Below, in pieces: positions 1-8,471 of a stretch of 54,460 bases of DNA. Every line of letters starts with the position of its first letter. The stretch's first letter is position 1. The notes under the pieces were generated by a model. That model was not told the origin of the DNA. It ran no database searches and saw only the letters and a list, made by a program, of their open reading frames with translations. Location: contig JADKJT010000038.1 of the NCBI GenBank assembly GCA_016720905.1, positions 1 through 54,460 on the forward strand. The letters are read 5' to 3'. This DNA is from Gemmatimonadaceae bacterium. Its GTDB lineage: Bacteria; Gemmatimonadota; Gemmatimonadetes; Gemmatimonadales; Gemmatimonadaceae. Made by a program: the position numbers and the translations under genes.

Positions 1-2
1 AA

Positions 3-902
3 CAGGGCGACTTTCCCGTCTCCGGGAGCTCCCAGAAGGTGCTACTGCACAACGTTGGGGACTGGAGCGACTGGGACTGGTATCTGCAGCCAAGATCGTT
101 CTGGAAGTCGCTAGACTTGAGTAGCTCGTGGGAACTCGACTTTGATATCGCACCCCACGCGACGTCCTTTGACTTCCCATTCGGCAAAGTGAGATTGAGC
201 GCGTTTGCCGCAGGAACTGGGACAGCGGTGTTTCACCATCAAGAGGATACCACATGGAAGAGCATCATGAGCCCGTCAGGCCTTCCAAACGGCATCTTTG
301 TGAGACCCGGGGCGCTCAATACGGCAAATGCTGAAATTGCGTCAGCATCGCTGAAAGGGGGCGTGCGCATCAGGGTGAAGGCGGCGTGGTTTTCCTGGAC
401 CGATGAATGGTCCCTTCCTTCCCTCAGTGGGAGCGGATCGCCCAAGTGGTCTGCGAGTCGCGAGACTGCAGCATTCCAGGTACTGGGAGCCGCGAAGGTC
501 TCCAGTGCCGTTACGCTTACCCTGTGCGACTCCAAACCAGCCGCCATGACTCCAGCGTGGGTCAAGGAATCGGTGGGATCCCCGGTGGCGGCCCCTGACG
601 ACGACGCGGATGGTGACTTGATTGCGTTCGGGACCACAGTCTCCAAGGCAGTCGTTGACTCCTTCGTCGTCTGTCCCGCAGCGACTCCATCTGCAAGCGA
701 CCTTCAGACGCTGGACGCGATCCGGCGTGCCTACCTCGCGGACAAGGCGTCGAATCCGATTCTAGCGAAGCAGCGCGCGTGTACGTCATTGACGCCGTTC
801 CTGCGCCGCTACCTCGCGCTTTGCCAAAAGGGGCCTCGAGGTGAATCTGTCCGGTCGACTCGGTACACCCGAGGTGAAGCGCGGTGCGAAATCTCAATTT
901 AG
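3..902 (+). CDS. Partial hypothetical protein, 5' end outside the window
   Basis: The reading frame is open from base 3 to a TAG stop at 900-902, so the gene probably starts to the left of the window. A GTG at 39 is the first start codon inside it, but no convincing ribosome-binding site precedes it. About 300 residues are visible. They are rich in Trp, Ser and Gly near the start (a 'DWSDWDWYLQP' stretch) and look beta-rich. An acidic 'APDDDADGDLIAFG' segment follows, then a basic alpha-helical C-terminus. I recognise no domain or catalytic motif. The last 20 residues or so look odd, so the true C-terminus may be in another frame because of an indel, as in the next gene. Function is unknown; that it is coding at all is moderately supported by length and codon pattern. 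Confidence 0.5.
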   Translation, partial: QGDFPVSGSSQKVLLHNVGDWSDWDWYLQPRSFWKSLDLSSSWELDFDIAPHATSFDFPFGKVRLSAFAAGTGTAVFHHQEDTTWKSIMSPSGLPNGIFVRPGALNTANAEIASASLKGGVRIRVKAAWFSWTDEWSLPSLSGSGSPKWSASRETAAFQVLGAAKVSSAVTLTLCDSKPAAMTPAWVKESVGSPVAAPDDDADGDLIAFGTTVSKAVVDSFVVCPAATPSASDLQTLDAIRRAYLADKASNPILAKQRACTSLTPFLRRYLALCQKGPRGESVRSTRYTRGEARCEISI

Positions 903-1195
903 GCGTGTTGCCGGCGGCTGCCCTGGCCTTGCTTTGTCGCAGCAGAATTCGGGGTAAGGCAGCACGTGTCGCATGCCCAATGCGATGCATTTGGTCTCGT
1001 GGATGCTAAGCCGGACGAATGCCTGAGCTCGCACGGAAGTACTGGCGTTCTCGACAACGCACCCTCGGAACGGTATCGTTTTTGGCGAGATAGGAAGTGA
1101 GTGCCCATGCCGACCGTCGGATCGGCAGCGTCGACTCCGAGTGATCTCCGACAAGACATTGACTCATGTGAGGGCGTACCTCACAGGAGCTCGAG
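903..1195. other. Intergenic region without a recognised gene
   Basis: I see no convincing coding frame here; the short minus-strand frames have no family resemblance. An AGGAG ribosome-binding site at about 1185-1189 lies 6 bases before the ATG at 1196 and belongs to the next gene. Given the indels found just downstream, part of this stretch could be the frameshifted end of the previous gene. Confidence 0.35.
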
Positions 1196-1879
1196 ATGCG
1201 TCACGCTGCACTTTTGGTGACCTCCGCCGCGATGGCTGTCCTGTTGCTCGTCGCGTGCCGCGATGAGTTGGCCGCCCCGGATCTTCGCACACCAGTGCCG
1301 ACCACGCAGATGGCCGCGCAAGAACAGACGACGGCCAACCAAGACTTCTTCTTCTTGCCGCCGATGGCGCCGGATCCGCACGGCGTAGCCGGATTCGACG
1401 AAGGCAAGTTCGATGGGTCGTTGCAACCGCGTGTTGAAGTGTGCGCACTCACCGGTGCCGAGTGCGCGACCGCACAACCCGCCGGCTTCCCCATTGTGTT
1501 CACGATGGATGGTGCGGGGCCGGCTCGACTGCGGGTCGATCTGTCGAATGAGTCGTACCACGTCAATTGGCAGACGAGGCAACCAAGAGTCAGCAGTGCC
1601 GTCAACTACCGGATTCACGTAAAGGTGGCGGGCACTGTGTTGGGGCAGGTGGATGTTGATGTGATCGACTCGGGCGCCGAGAAGAAGGCCACCGAAAGTG
1701 CACGCTTTGTTGCGGTGGTCAACGGCAGCACGCTGCCCATCAAGTTCCGTATCGAACGGGGAGCCGTGTTTGTTGTGGGCACCGCGGGCGGCACGGTCAG
1801 CGCGCAGGAAGGTCGGGTCACGCTCACCATTCCGGTCCGGGCCGGACCCGATCGGCGTAACGGTCGCTCCATCGACTGA
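1196..1879 (+). CDS. N-terminal fragment of the broken secreted protein (signal peptide and ZU5-like region)
   Basis: ATG at 1196 follows an AGGAG site at good spacing. The product starts with a basic tip, a hydrophobic core and 'LLLVACRDE', a lipobox-like end that would give a lipidated Cys near residue 21. The middle resembles secreted beta-sandwich proteins. From 'GGTVSAQEGRVTLTIPV' it looks like a ZU5 domain, which then runs out of frame at about 1850 and ends at a chance stop. The expected continuation ('GVTVAPSTEVPIDARLLDGTP') is in the next frame between about 1853 and 1912. Confidence 0.6.
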   Translation: MRHAALLVTSAAMAVLLLVACRDELAAPDLRTPVPTTQMAAQEQTTANQDFFFLPPMAPDPHGVAGFDEGKFDGSLQPRVEVCALTGAECATAQPAGFPIVFTMDGAGPARLRVDLSNESYHVNWQTRQPRVSSAVNYRIHVKVAGTVLGQVDVDVIDSGAEKKATESARFVAVVNGSTLPIKFRIERGAVFVVGTAGGTVSAQEGRVTLTIPVRAGPDRRNGRSID

Positions 1880-1887
1880 GGTTCCGA

Positions 1888-2625
1888 TTGACGCGCGACT
1901 TCTCGACGGAACCCCTTGATCTCGGCCCCGCAGGCGCCTCGTTCGATCCGCCGGCCACGCTCTCAATCAAGTACGATGCCGCGGCATTGCCGAGCGGCGA
2001 GTATCCACGCTTGCACAAGGTGGTGAACGGCGCGTGGGTGCCGATCCCGGGATCGACGCACGACCAGATCAACCATGTCGTGAGCGCGCCTATCACGGGC
2101 TTCAGCACGTGGGGCGTGCTCGGGACCGGCCTGGACTTGACTGTGCATGTATCCGGCGGCGTTGGCGAGGTGCGCGTCGAGAGTGACGTGCCGCCTGATC
2201 CCTGTACATATCAGGAGTCTCCGTGCACGCGAAATGAGACGGCAGGAACCGCGCTTGAGCTCGTGGCAAGCCCGCTGACGCCTGATGCACGCTTCGAAGA
2301 GTGGACGGGTACGGGCACCGGGTTCTCATGCACGACGAACCCGCGCTGTCAGTTGGTGATGGATCAGGATCGCGAGGTTACCGCGCGTTTTTCGATGCCG
2401 GGGACTGTGACACTCGATCGGAGCACGGCCGCGTTCTCCATGACGCGTGGCGGCGCGTTGCCCGCTGCGCAGACGGCGACGATTACCAACACCGGTGGCC
2501 GAGCGTTGACGCTTGCGCCGGTCAGCGTAACTTACGCGCCGCTGGTGACCGGATGGCTCGACGTGCAGGTCGATCGGACCACCATCGATCCGCGGGGCTC
2601 GCAGGTACGCTCACCATGGCGGTGA
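1888..2625 (+). CDS. Second fragment of the broken secreted protein (InlB-like and BACON-like part)
   Basis: The frame is only meaningful from about 1912 ('PLDLGPAGASFDPPATLSI'); the apparent start upstream is accidental. It contains the C-terminal half of the ZU5-like region, an InlB B-repeat-like segment ('FEEWTGTGTGFSC' followed by 'REVTARF'), and the first half of a BACON-like Ig fold ('TVTLDRSTAAFSMTRGG', 'TITNTGGRALTL'). It loses frame at about 2605; the Ig domain continues in another frame ('AGTLTMAVKPNALFPGTF'). Confidence 0.55.
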   Translation: MTRDFSTEPLDLGPAGASFDPPATLSIKYDAAALPSGEYPRLHKVVNGAWVPIPGSTHDQINHVVSAPITGFSTWGVLGTGLDLTVHVSGGVGEVRVESDVPPDPCTYQESPCTRNETAGTALELVASPLTPDARFEEWTGTGTGFSCTTNPRCQLVMDQDREVTARFSMPGTVTLDRSTAAFSMTRGGALPAAQTATITNTGGRALTLAPVSVTYAPLVTGWLDVQVDRTTIDPRGSQVRSPWR

Positions 2626-3071
2626 AGCCGAACGCACTCTTCCCTGGCACATTTACGGCGAGGGTTGTCGTACGTGACGACGGGAGTCTCACCCTGCGCT
2701 TCGTTGACGTCACGATCACGGTGTCATCGGCGGGCGCCATCGTGACCGCGAATGGCGCGGGACGACGATTCGGCCCGCTGCCGATCATCACGTACGCGCT
2801 GGCAGATAATCAGACGGGCACCGACATCTACCCGCTCGCACCGGTCAGCGGTTTTGGCTTCCTCTTTGCCCTCTTCGATACCGGAACCGGTGTCGTGTAC
2901 CTCAATAGCGAGCGACCGTACGACATCGTCGTACCGCCGTACACCGATCCGAACGGTGGGCTGCGCTGCCAGCTTCCCAACAGAATCACCGACGGCAACT
3001 TCTTTGGCTCTGACGCTGGCATTCTGAACGTCACCGGCCCGGTCACCGCTCGGTACGACTCAACGGACTAG
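2616..3071 (+). CDS. Third fragment of the broken secreted protein (first DTG lobe)
   Basis: The ATG at 2616 is simply the first Met in this frame, not a true start. The fragment completes the BACON-like domain and then enters a region with 'FALFDTGTGVVYLNS', a DTG motif at 2877-2885 of the kind that carries the catalytic Asp in aspartic proteases. It ends at a TAG (3069-3071) created by a frame change; the next frame is open from 3062 and continues the protein smoothly ('NGLGAVDPVTLGAP'). Confidence 0.55.
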   Translation: MAVKPNALFPGTFTARVVVRDDGSLTLRFVDVTITVSSAGAIVTANGAGRRFGPLPIITYALADNQTGTDIYPLAPVSGFGFLFALFDTGTGVVYLNSERPYDIVVPPYTDPNGGLRCQLPNRITDGNFFGSDAGILNVTGPVTARYDSTD

Positions 3072-3178
3072 GCGCCGTTGATCCGGTCACCCTCGGGGCA
3101 CCGATCGGCTCTGGCAACGCGCAAGTTGAACTCACCGATATCGACGTCCAGCCTGCAACTGAGGACGCCAACCTTAAC

Positions 3179-4183
3179 GTGACACTCATCGGCATGCCGG
3201 TCGCTCGCAGCATCGTGGCCAGCTTGGACTACACGCGGAGCGTGACGAGATCGGGGTGGAACTTCTACCGATTCACCGACGCGGGCGGTGTCGCACATGA
3301 ACTCACGAGCGCCGCCAACAGCGGGCTTCCTGGATTCGTCAAGTTCAATTCCATCACGGCGCCCGACATCACCTTCTATCCGGCGGGTTCCGCGTCCGTT
3401 CCGGCCAGTTCGTTCGAACTCGACCTGGCCCGAGTTGGACCACCGGGCGAGCGTTTCGTGCTCACGAACCTCGCCTTCCGCCACCAGGGCTATTTCGTAT
3501 CTGATGCTGATCCGGTAACAGCACCAACCCTGCCATACCTGTTCGATACGGGGACAAACATTACCATCGTCGGCGACCAGATCGCGGGAATGCTGCATCT
3601 GGTGGCTGGCGGCGGCTCGTTCAATTGTCTTGGCGGTACCAGCAACGGCTATGTGCTGGATGCGATCACGGCGGTCGCTGCCGGCGGCGCGTACGTCGTC
3701 AACAGCGCAAACGTCTGCTGGCAGCAGAATGCAATCCTCGACGGCGGGGCCAGGTTCAGCGCCGTCATCGGCTCTAACCTGTTTGATCAGGTGCGCATTG
3801 TCCTCGACGGGCCGCGCAACAAGCTGGGCGTCGGTCCCGTCGCGCCATCGCCGGTGTTCTGGCAGCCGGCGCCTCGGAACTACTGCACGACGACGGGCGG
3901 ACCTGTCGTCGTCTCCTTGGCGGTGTCGATCGCGGATCCCAACCTCACTCTGGGACAGCAGATCCAAGCCACCGCCGTTGCGACCGACAACCTCGGCAGC
4001 GACTTCGCGCTCCCGGCGATCTGGTCCAGCAGCAACACTGCGGTCGCGACCGTCTCCGCGAACGGTCTCGTTACCGCAGTGGGACCCGGATTCGCGGCCA
4101 TTGTCGCACACGCGGCAGGGCTGACCGCCGCAGCCCAGGTGTCCGTGGGAACCGTCGAGGGTAGCCACCAGCCGAGCAAGTGA
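3179..4183 (+). CDS. C-terminal fragment of the broken secreted protein (second DTG lobe and Big_2 domain)
   Basis: The frame is open from 3062, so the ATG at 3179 is internal. It holds 'YLFDTGTNITIVGDQ', a second DTG at 3545-3553, followed about 70 residues later by 'IGSNLFDQVRIVLDGPRNKL', which resembles the closing strand of pepsin- and retropepsin-like domains. In A1 aspartic proteases two DT/SG motifs supply the two catalytic Asp residues. That this is an active protease is inference: flap and disulphide features are not checked. From about 3900 a Big_2 Ig-like domain follows ('AIWSSSNTAVATVSANG'). The TGA at 4181-4183 sits one base before the next ATG. Confidence 0.65.
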   Translation: MTLIGMPVARSIVASLDYTRSVTRSGWNFYRFTDAGGVAHELTSAANSGLPGFVKFNSITAPDITFYPAGSASVPASSFELDLARVGPPGERFVLTNLAFRHQGYFVSDADPVTAPTLPYLFDTGTNITIVGDQIAGMLHLVAGGGSFNCLGGTSNGYVLDAITAVAAGGAYVVNSANVCWQQNAILDGGARFSAVIGSNLFDQVRIVLDGPRNKLGVGPVAPSPVFWQPAPRNYCTTTGGPVVVSLAVSIADPNLTLGQQIQATAVATDNLGSDFALPAIWSSSNTAVATVSANGLVTAVGPGFAAIVAHAAGLTAAAQVSVGTVEGSHQPSK

Positions 4184-4184
4184 T

Positions 4185-7100
4185 ATGTCGCGTCGAGGCG
4201 AATCCATGATGGTGCGCACGCTGATTCCGTGCGCGGTGCTGTGCATCGCAACGCCGTTGACCACGCGCGTCACGGTCGAGGCGCAGGAGTCGCGCATGGT
4301 CGCGCCCGTGACGCAGGGAGTCGTCTCGCTGGGCCAGACCGTTCGCGGCACACTCGCGTCGCCGTCGCCCCACGCGTGGGGGCTTGTCGCAATGAAGGGT
4401 GAGTATGTCGAGGTCGAGCTATTGCCAAAGGGCGATCATCTGCGAATGCGAATACTCACGCCGGACGGCGTGGTGCGACGTGTGCTCGATCCAGTGCGAA
4501 TCGCTCAGGGTAAGCGTTCAGTGCGTTGGATCGCAGAGGCCGCAGGGCAGTGGGCGCTGGAAATCGGACTCACCGATGGCGCGAATACCGCATCGTACGA
4601 GCTCCGCTGGGCGATCCGTCGCGCGCCGACCGACGCTGATCGCGCCGTAAGCGCTGCCGATAGCATCAACGATCTCGCGACGCGACTCGCGCGGCTGCCG
4701 CGCGACAGCGTGTCGGTGACGCTCCTCCGCCGTGCGCTCGAACTCCGCGAGTCCGCGTTGGGGGTCAGTGATGTGGAAGTCGCCGCGACCCTGCAGGAAC
4801 TTGCTCAGCTCCTGGCGGGCAGGGCGCGTTACGCGGAGGCGGAATCGCTTGCACTTCGCGCACTCACCATTCGACAAGAGCAACTCGGACCCGAGAACCT
4901 CGCCGTCGCAAGAAGTCTGAACCAGTTAGCGAGTCTCAGTGAGCGGTCGCGCCTGCCACTGGCTGATTCGCTGTACCGCGGGTCGCTCGCGATGAGCCAG
5001 AGGCTACTGGGCCGCGAGCATCGCGACAACATCCTTACGTTGGCCAATCTGGGCGCGGTGCTCATTCGGCGCCGTGGGTACGTCGATGCCGACTCCACGC
5101 TGCGTCTGGCAGTGGCTATCGCCGAGCGGACGTTCGGCATCGACAACGGACGCACGTATACGCCCCTCTTCAACCTCGCGTTCCTGTACAAGGAGCAAGG
5201 ACGCGCGGATGAGGCGGCGCCGCTTTACGCGCGGTTGATTTCAATGCGCGAGAAAGAGCTTGGCGCAGACCACCTCGACGTTGCACGATTGGTGACTGAC
5301 CTTGCGGGCATGTTCGAACGCCAGGGACGCTATACCGACGCGGAATTGCAGCGACGTCGTGCACTGGCCGCGTTTGAAAAGGCGAACCGCGGTCCCGATA
5401 CCAACGTGGCCTACTGTCTCGCGGCACTCGGCTGGAACCTGTACTTGCAGGGCCGCTATGCCGAGGCCGAGTCGATCCAGCGTAGCGCAATGGCTATGTG
5501 GGAAGCCACCGTTGGCCCTGACCACATCTCCGGGAGCTATACCCTTCAGAATCTTGCCATTCTTCTGGGCTCTCAAGGACGATATGCTGACGCCGAGCGT
5601 CTGCACCGACGTGCTCTTAGCATCAAGGAGAAGGCGCTTGGACTCGAACATCCCGAAGTGGCAGGAAGTCTGAATGACCTTGGCGTGCTGTTTTGGCGTT
5701 CGGCGCGTAGCGGTGAGGCTGAGCCGCTATTCCGGCGGAGTCTCGCAATTCGCGAGAATCGGTTCGGAGCTGAACATCGAGTCGTTGCGGAGAACCTCAA
5801 CAACTTGGGGTTACTGTTGGTTGGTCAGGCTCGCTACGCCGAGGCGGAGCCACTTTTTCGTCGGGCTCTTGAGATAAAGGAGAAGGCCGACGGCCGAGAG
5901 CACTTAGCGTCTGCGACGACGCTGGGCAACCTCGGTCACTTATACGCACTGCAGCGCCGATTTGACGAGGCGGAGCCGCTGCTGCGCCGTGCGCTTGCCA
6001 TCGAAGAGAGGGCGCTGGGTCGCGACCATCCGGAATTGCAGCCGGCCCTTTTCAGCCTCGGCTACATGCTGATCAACCGGCGACGGTACGCTGAAGCGGA
6101 ATCCACTTTTCGCCGGGCCATCTCCGTCGGTCGTAATGCGAAGGATGCAATAGACAAGCAATACACCATCGCCGACGTGTACATGGTACAGGGCCGATTT
6201 TCGGAGGCCGAACCGATCTATCTGCGTGCGCTAGCCGCTCGAGAGCTGACTTTCGGTCCAACGAGCCCACGAACCGCTTCAGCTTTGGTCGACGTTGCGC
6301 GGAGTGCTTTTCAGGCGAGGCGGGCGGCGGTGAGTGCGTTGACACGGCTCAACAGGGCCGTCACCATCTTTGACGCTGCCCCTACCGGCACTTTCAACCC
6401 CATCGAACGAATCCGGGCGTACTCGTGGAGAGCGCGGATCCGCAAGGCGAGTGGCGATCGCGCGCGGGCCCTCACCGATCTCGCTGAGGCGATCCGTTCG
6501 GTTGAGGAACTACGTCCGCAGGTTGGCGGTAGCGAGGAAACCCGCGCGATCTTCTTTGGCCGATATACTGAACTTTTTGAGTTAATGATCACGTGGAGGC
6601 TTGAGTCGCGTGATGTTGGCGCGGCGCTCGAATACGCCGAACGGGGTCGGGCCCGAGTCCTGCTCGATCAACTGGCCGCCGGCAAGATCGATCTGCGTCA
6701 GAGCATACCGTCGGACGTGCGCATTCCCCTCGAAGCCCGTGAGTCGAACGCCCGGGCGCGGTTGGCCGAGTATCAGGAACGCGTCACTCGGCTCGCGGCG
6801 CGCACGGACATACTCCAGGACGAACGGAACCGTCAGAGCGCCGTCGCCACCGATTCGCTTCGCGCTGCCGAACGTGACGTACGCTCAGTGTACGACGATA
6901 TCAAGAACGCCAGTGCATTGTGGCGTGACCTGATTACGTCGGGTGGTCAACCGGTCCCACTCGCCACGATCCAGCGGGGCCTGGTGCCTCAGCGCAGCCT
7001 ACTGGCGCTGTACCAGATCGGTGAGGAGCGCAGCTTCCTCTTCCTCGTGCCAGCCGTCGGTGCGCCTTCGGTGGTCAACTTGCAAGTCACTGCTGCCGAC

Positions 7101-8285
7101 GCGAGTACGCTCGGCGTGCGACCGGGTGCTCTCACCGTTGCCGCACTCGAGCAGGCACTCGGCGCGCCCAAGGCAGGTGGTGCAGCAGGAATCGCCGCTG
7201 TGTTAGGGCAGGCACCGCGCGGCGCGGTGAGCGCGGCAGCTGCGCGCTCGTCCGTGCAGCAGCTACATGCGCTGCGGCGCATTCTCATGCCGGATTCAGT
7301 CTGGAATCGGATTCGTGGTGTCGAGCAGGTGGTACTCATACCGGGTCGCGGGCTCTACCAGTTGCCGTTCGAGGCACTTGTCGTGACGGTGGGCTCCACG
7401 GATGCGGAGACGCGCTATTGGTTGGATGACGGCCCGGCCATTCGCTACGCGGCATCGGCCACCACTTTGTACAATCTCGAACAGCGACCGAGGGCTCGGG
7501 TTGTTGCGGCCGCCGGTCACAAAGCGGTGGTGAGCCTTTCGGCGCCCATCTTTGATGGTGCTACGTCATCCTCGTCACTGGTGGGTGCCACGGCACGGAC
7601 CGATTCCGTCAAGTTGGTGGTTGATGCGCGTGGAGCATCGCCAGTCACGCGATCCAGTTTTGTCGACGGCGGCGGCATTCTGGCGCCACTTCCCGGCACG
7701 GCATCGGAAACGGACGCCATCCGAGCAGCGTTTGGCGTGTCGCCGTCATCGGGCGGAGTGGTTGCGCTGCAAGGTCGCGAGGCGACGGAGGCCAATCTTC
7801 GCCCGGCCCTCCTTGGCACGCGCTTCATTCATCTGGCCACTCACGGACTTGTCGACGAAAGCCGCGGAGCGCTGTTCGCGGCACTGGCCCTGACGCCGCC
7901 AGCGACGGCCACGGCCAGTGACGATGGATTTCTGCAGCTGCACGAGATCTACCAGCTGCGATTGCCGGAAGCAGAACTCGCGGTATTGTCGGCGTGCGCC
8001 ACGAATGTCGGTTCCACGATCGACAGCGAGGGTGTGTTCGCGCTGTCGCGTGGTTTCCTGGCCGCCGGTGCACGACGCGTGATCGCGAGTCAGTGGGCCG
8101 TTGACGATCGATCGACTGCGGACTTGATGGGTGGATTTTTCCGTACGATAGCGGCGGCGGAGCAAGGCGGCAGCGCCGTCGACTACACACGAGCACTTCG
8201 TGATGCGAAGCGTGCGCTGCGACGGGACCCGAAGTGGGCGAATCCCTATTTCTGGGCGCCATTTATCCTCACAGGAGCGCGATAG
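4185..8285 (+). CDS. Secreted TPR-repeat protein with C-terminal CHAT (caspase-like) peptidase domain
   Basis: 1366 residues. The start at 4185 is one base after the previous stop, consistent with coupled translation; the ATG pair at 4206 is an alternative. A signal peptide (hydrophobic stretch ending 'VEAQ') is followed by a PPC-like beta domain (about 35-150). A long run of about 12 tetratricopeptide repeats of the 42-residue kinesin-light-chain type ('YAEAEPLFRRALEIKEK') spans about 180-720, then a helical linker, then a CHAT domain (about 1040-1366). The predicted catalytic dyad is visible: His1220 in 'LATHG' and Cys1271 in 'LSACAT', with 'EGVFALSRGFLAAGARRVI' downstream. CHAT domains are clan CD cysteine peptidases; the TPR array probably binds a partner or substrate. 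Export outside the cytoplasm is inferred from the signal peptide. Pairing with a two-DTG protein in one operon is notable. Confidence 0.9.
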   Translation: MSRRGESMMVRTLIPCAVLCIATPLTTRVTVEAQESRMVAPVTQGVVSLGQTVRGTLASPSPHAWGLVAMKGEYVEVELLPKGDHLRMRILTPDGVVRRVLDPVRIAQGKRSVRWIAEAAGQWALEIGLTDGANTASYELRWAIRRAPTDADRAVSAADSINDLATRLARLPRDSVSVTLLRRALELRESALGVSDVEVAATLQELAQLLAGRARYAEAESLALRALTIRQEQLGPENLAVARSLNQLASLSERSRLPLADSLYRGSLAMSQRLLGREHRDNILTLANLGAVLIRRRGYVDADSTLRLAVAIAERTFGIDNGRTYTPLFNLAFLYKEQGRADEAAPLYARLISMREKELGADHLDVARLVTDLAGMFERQGRYTDAELQRRRALAAFEKANRGPDTNVAYCLAALGWNLYLQGRYAEAESIQRSAMAMWEATVGPDHISGSYTLQNLAILLGSQGRYADAERLHRRALSIKEKALGLEHPEVAGSLNDLGVLFWRSARSGEAEPLFRRSLAIRENRFGAEHRVVAENLNNLGLLLVGQARYAEAEPLFRRALEIKEKADGREHLASATTLGNLGHLYALQRRFDEAEPLLRRALAIEERALGRDHPELQPALFSLGYMLINRRRYAEAESTFRRAISVGRNAKDAIDKQYTIADVYMVQGRFSEAEPIYLRALAARELTFGPTSPRTASALVDVARSAFQARRAAVSALTRLNRAVTIFDAAPTGTFNPIERIRAYSWRARIRKASGDRARALTDLAEAIRSVEELRPQVGGSEETRAIFFGRYTELFELMITWRLESRDVGAALEYAERGRARVLLDQLAAGKIDLRQSIPSDVRIPLEARESNARARLAEYQERVTRLAARTDILQDERNRQSAVATDSLRAAERDVRSVYDDIKNASALWRDLITSGGQPVPLATIQRGLVPQRSLLALYQIGEERSFLFLVPAVGAPSVVNLQVTAADASTLGVRPGALTVAALEQALGAPKAGGAAGIAAVLGQAPRGAVSAAAARSSVQQLHALRRILMPDSVWNRIRGVEQVVLIPGRGLYQLPFEALVVTVGSTDAETRYWLDDGPAIRYAASATTLYNLEQRPRARVVAAAGHKAVVSLSAPIFDGATSSSSLVGATARTDSVKLVVDARGASPVTRSSFVDGGGILAPLPGTASETDAIRAAFGVSPSSGGVVALQGREATEANLRPALLGTRFIHLATHGLVDESRGALFAALALTPPATATASDDGFLQLHEIYQLRLPEAELAVLSACATNVGSTIDSEGVFALSRGFLAAGARRVIASQWAVDDRSTADLMGGFFRTIAAAEQGGSAVDYTRALRDAKRALRRDPKWANPYFWAPFILTGAR

Positions 8286-8471
8286 CCACAAGCCGTCGTG
8301 TAGGTGCCAACGGCGTGTTTTCAAAACATCATGCATTCGTGAGAGTCTTGTAATAGTCGCGTAACCTGTCCTTAAGACAGACGTTTCAGTTTCTTGGTGC
8401 ACCGCTTGAACGCAGCGCAGACCCGTTTTCCTCCACCTGTTCGCAGTGTCCTCTCATCAGTGGCTGAGATC
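8286..8471. other. Intergenic region with a short inverted repeat
   Basis: This gap holds no gene. A small palindrome, CTGTC-CTTAA-GACAG, lies near 8368-8382 and a 'TTTTCAAAAC' palindrome near 8318-8327. Either could be part of a promoter or weak terminator between the two plus-strand genes; I cannot assign one. Confidence 0.3.

Larger units (their letters stand above)
1196..4183 (+). pseudogene. Secreted multidomain protein with aspartic-protease-like region, broken by four frameshifts
   Basis: One long gene is spread over frames 2, 3, 1, 3 and 2. Frame changes fall near 1850, 1910 (in a run of C), 2605 and 3062. The joined product is about 990 residues: a lipoprotein-type signal peptide ('LLLVAC'), a ZU5-like strand region ('GGTVSAQEGRVTLTIP'), an InlB-type repeat ('FEEWTGTGTGFSC'), a BACON-like Ig domain near 2400-2700, a region with two DTG motifs (2877-2885 and 3545-3553) spaced like the two lobes of a pepsin-type protease, and a C-terminal Big_2 Ig-like domain from about 3900. 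Each frame continues the homology-like text of the previous one, so the ancestral gene was intact. Single-base consensus errors are more likely than decay because similar breaks cluster at the other end of the window. The stop lies one base before the start of the TPR-CHAT gene, which suggests one operon. Fragments are listed separately. Confidence 0.75.

Noticed and set aside
903..1195. Transposable element remnant
   Set aside because: No terminal inverted repeats, transposase fragment or target duplication could be identified.
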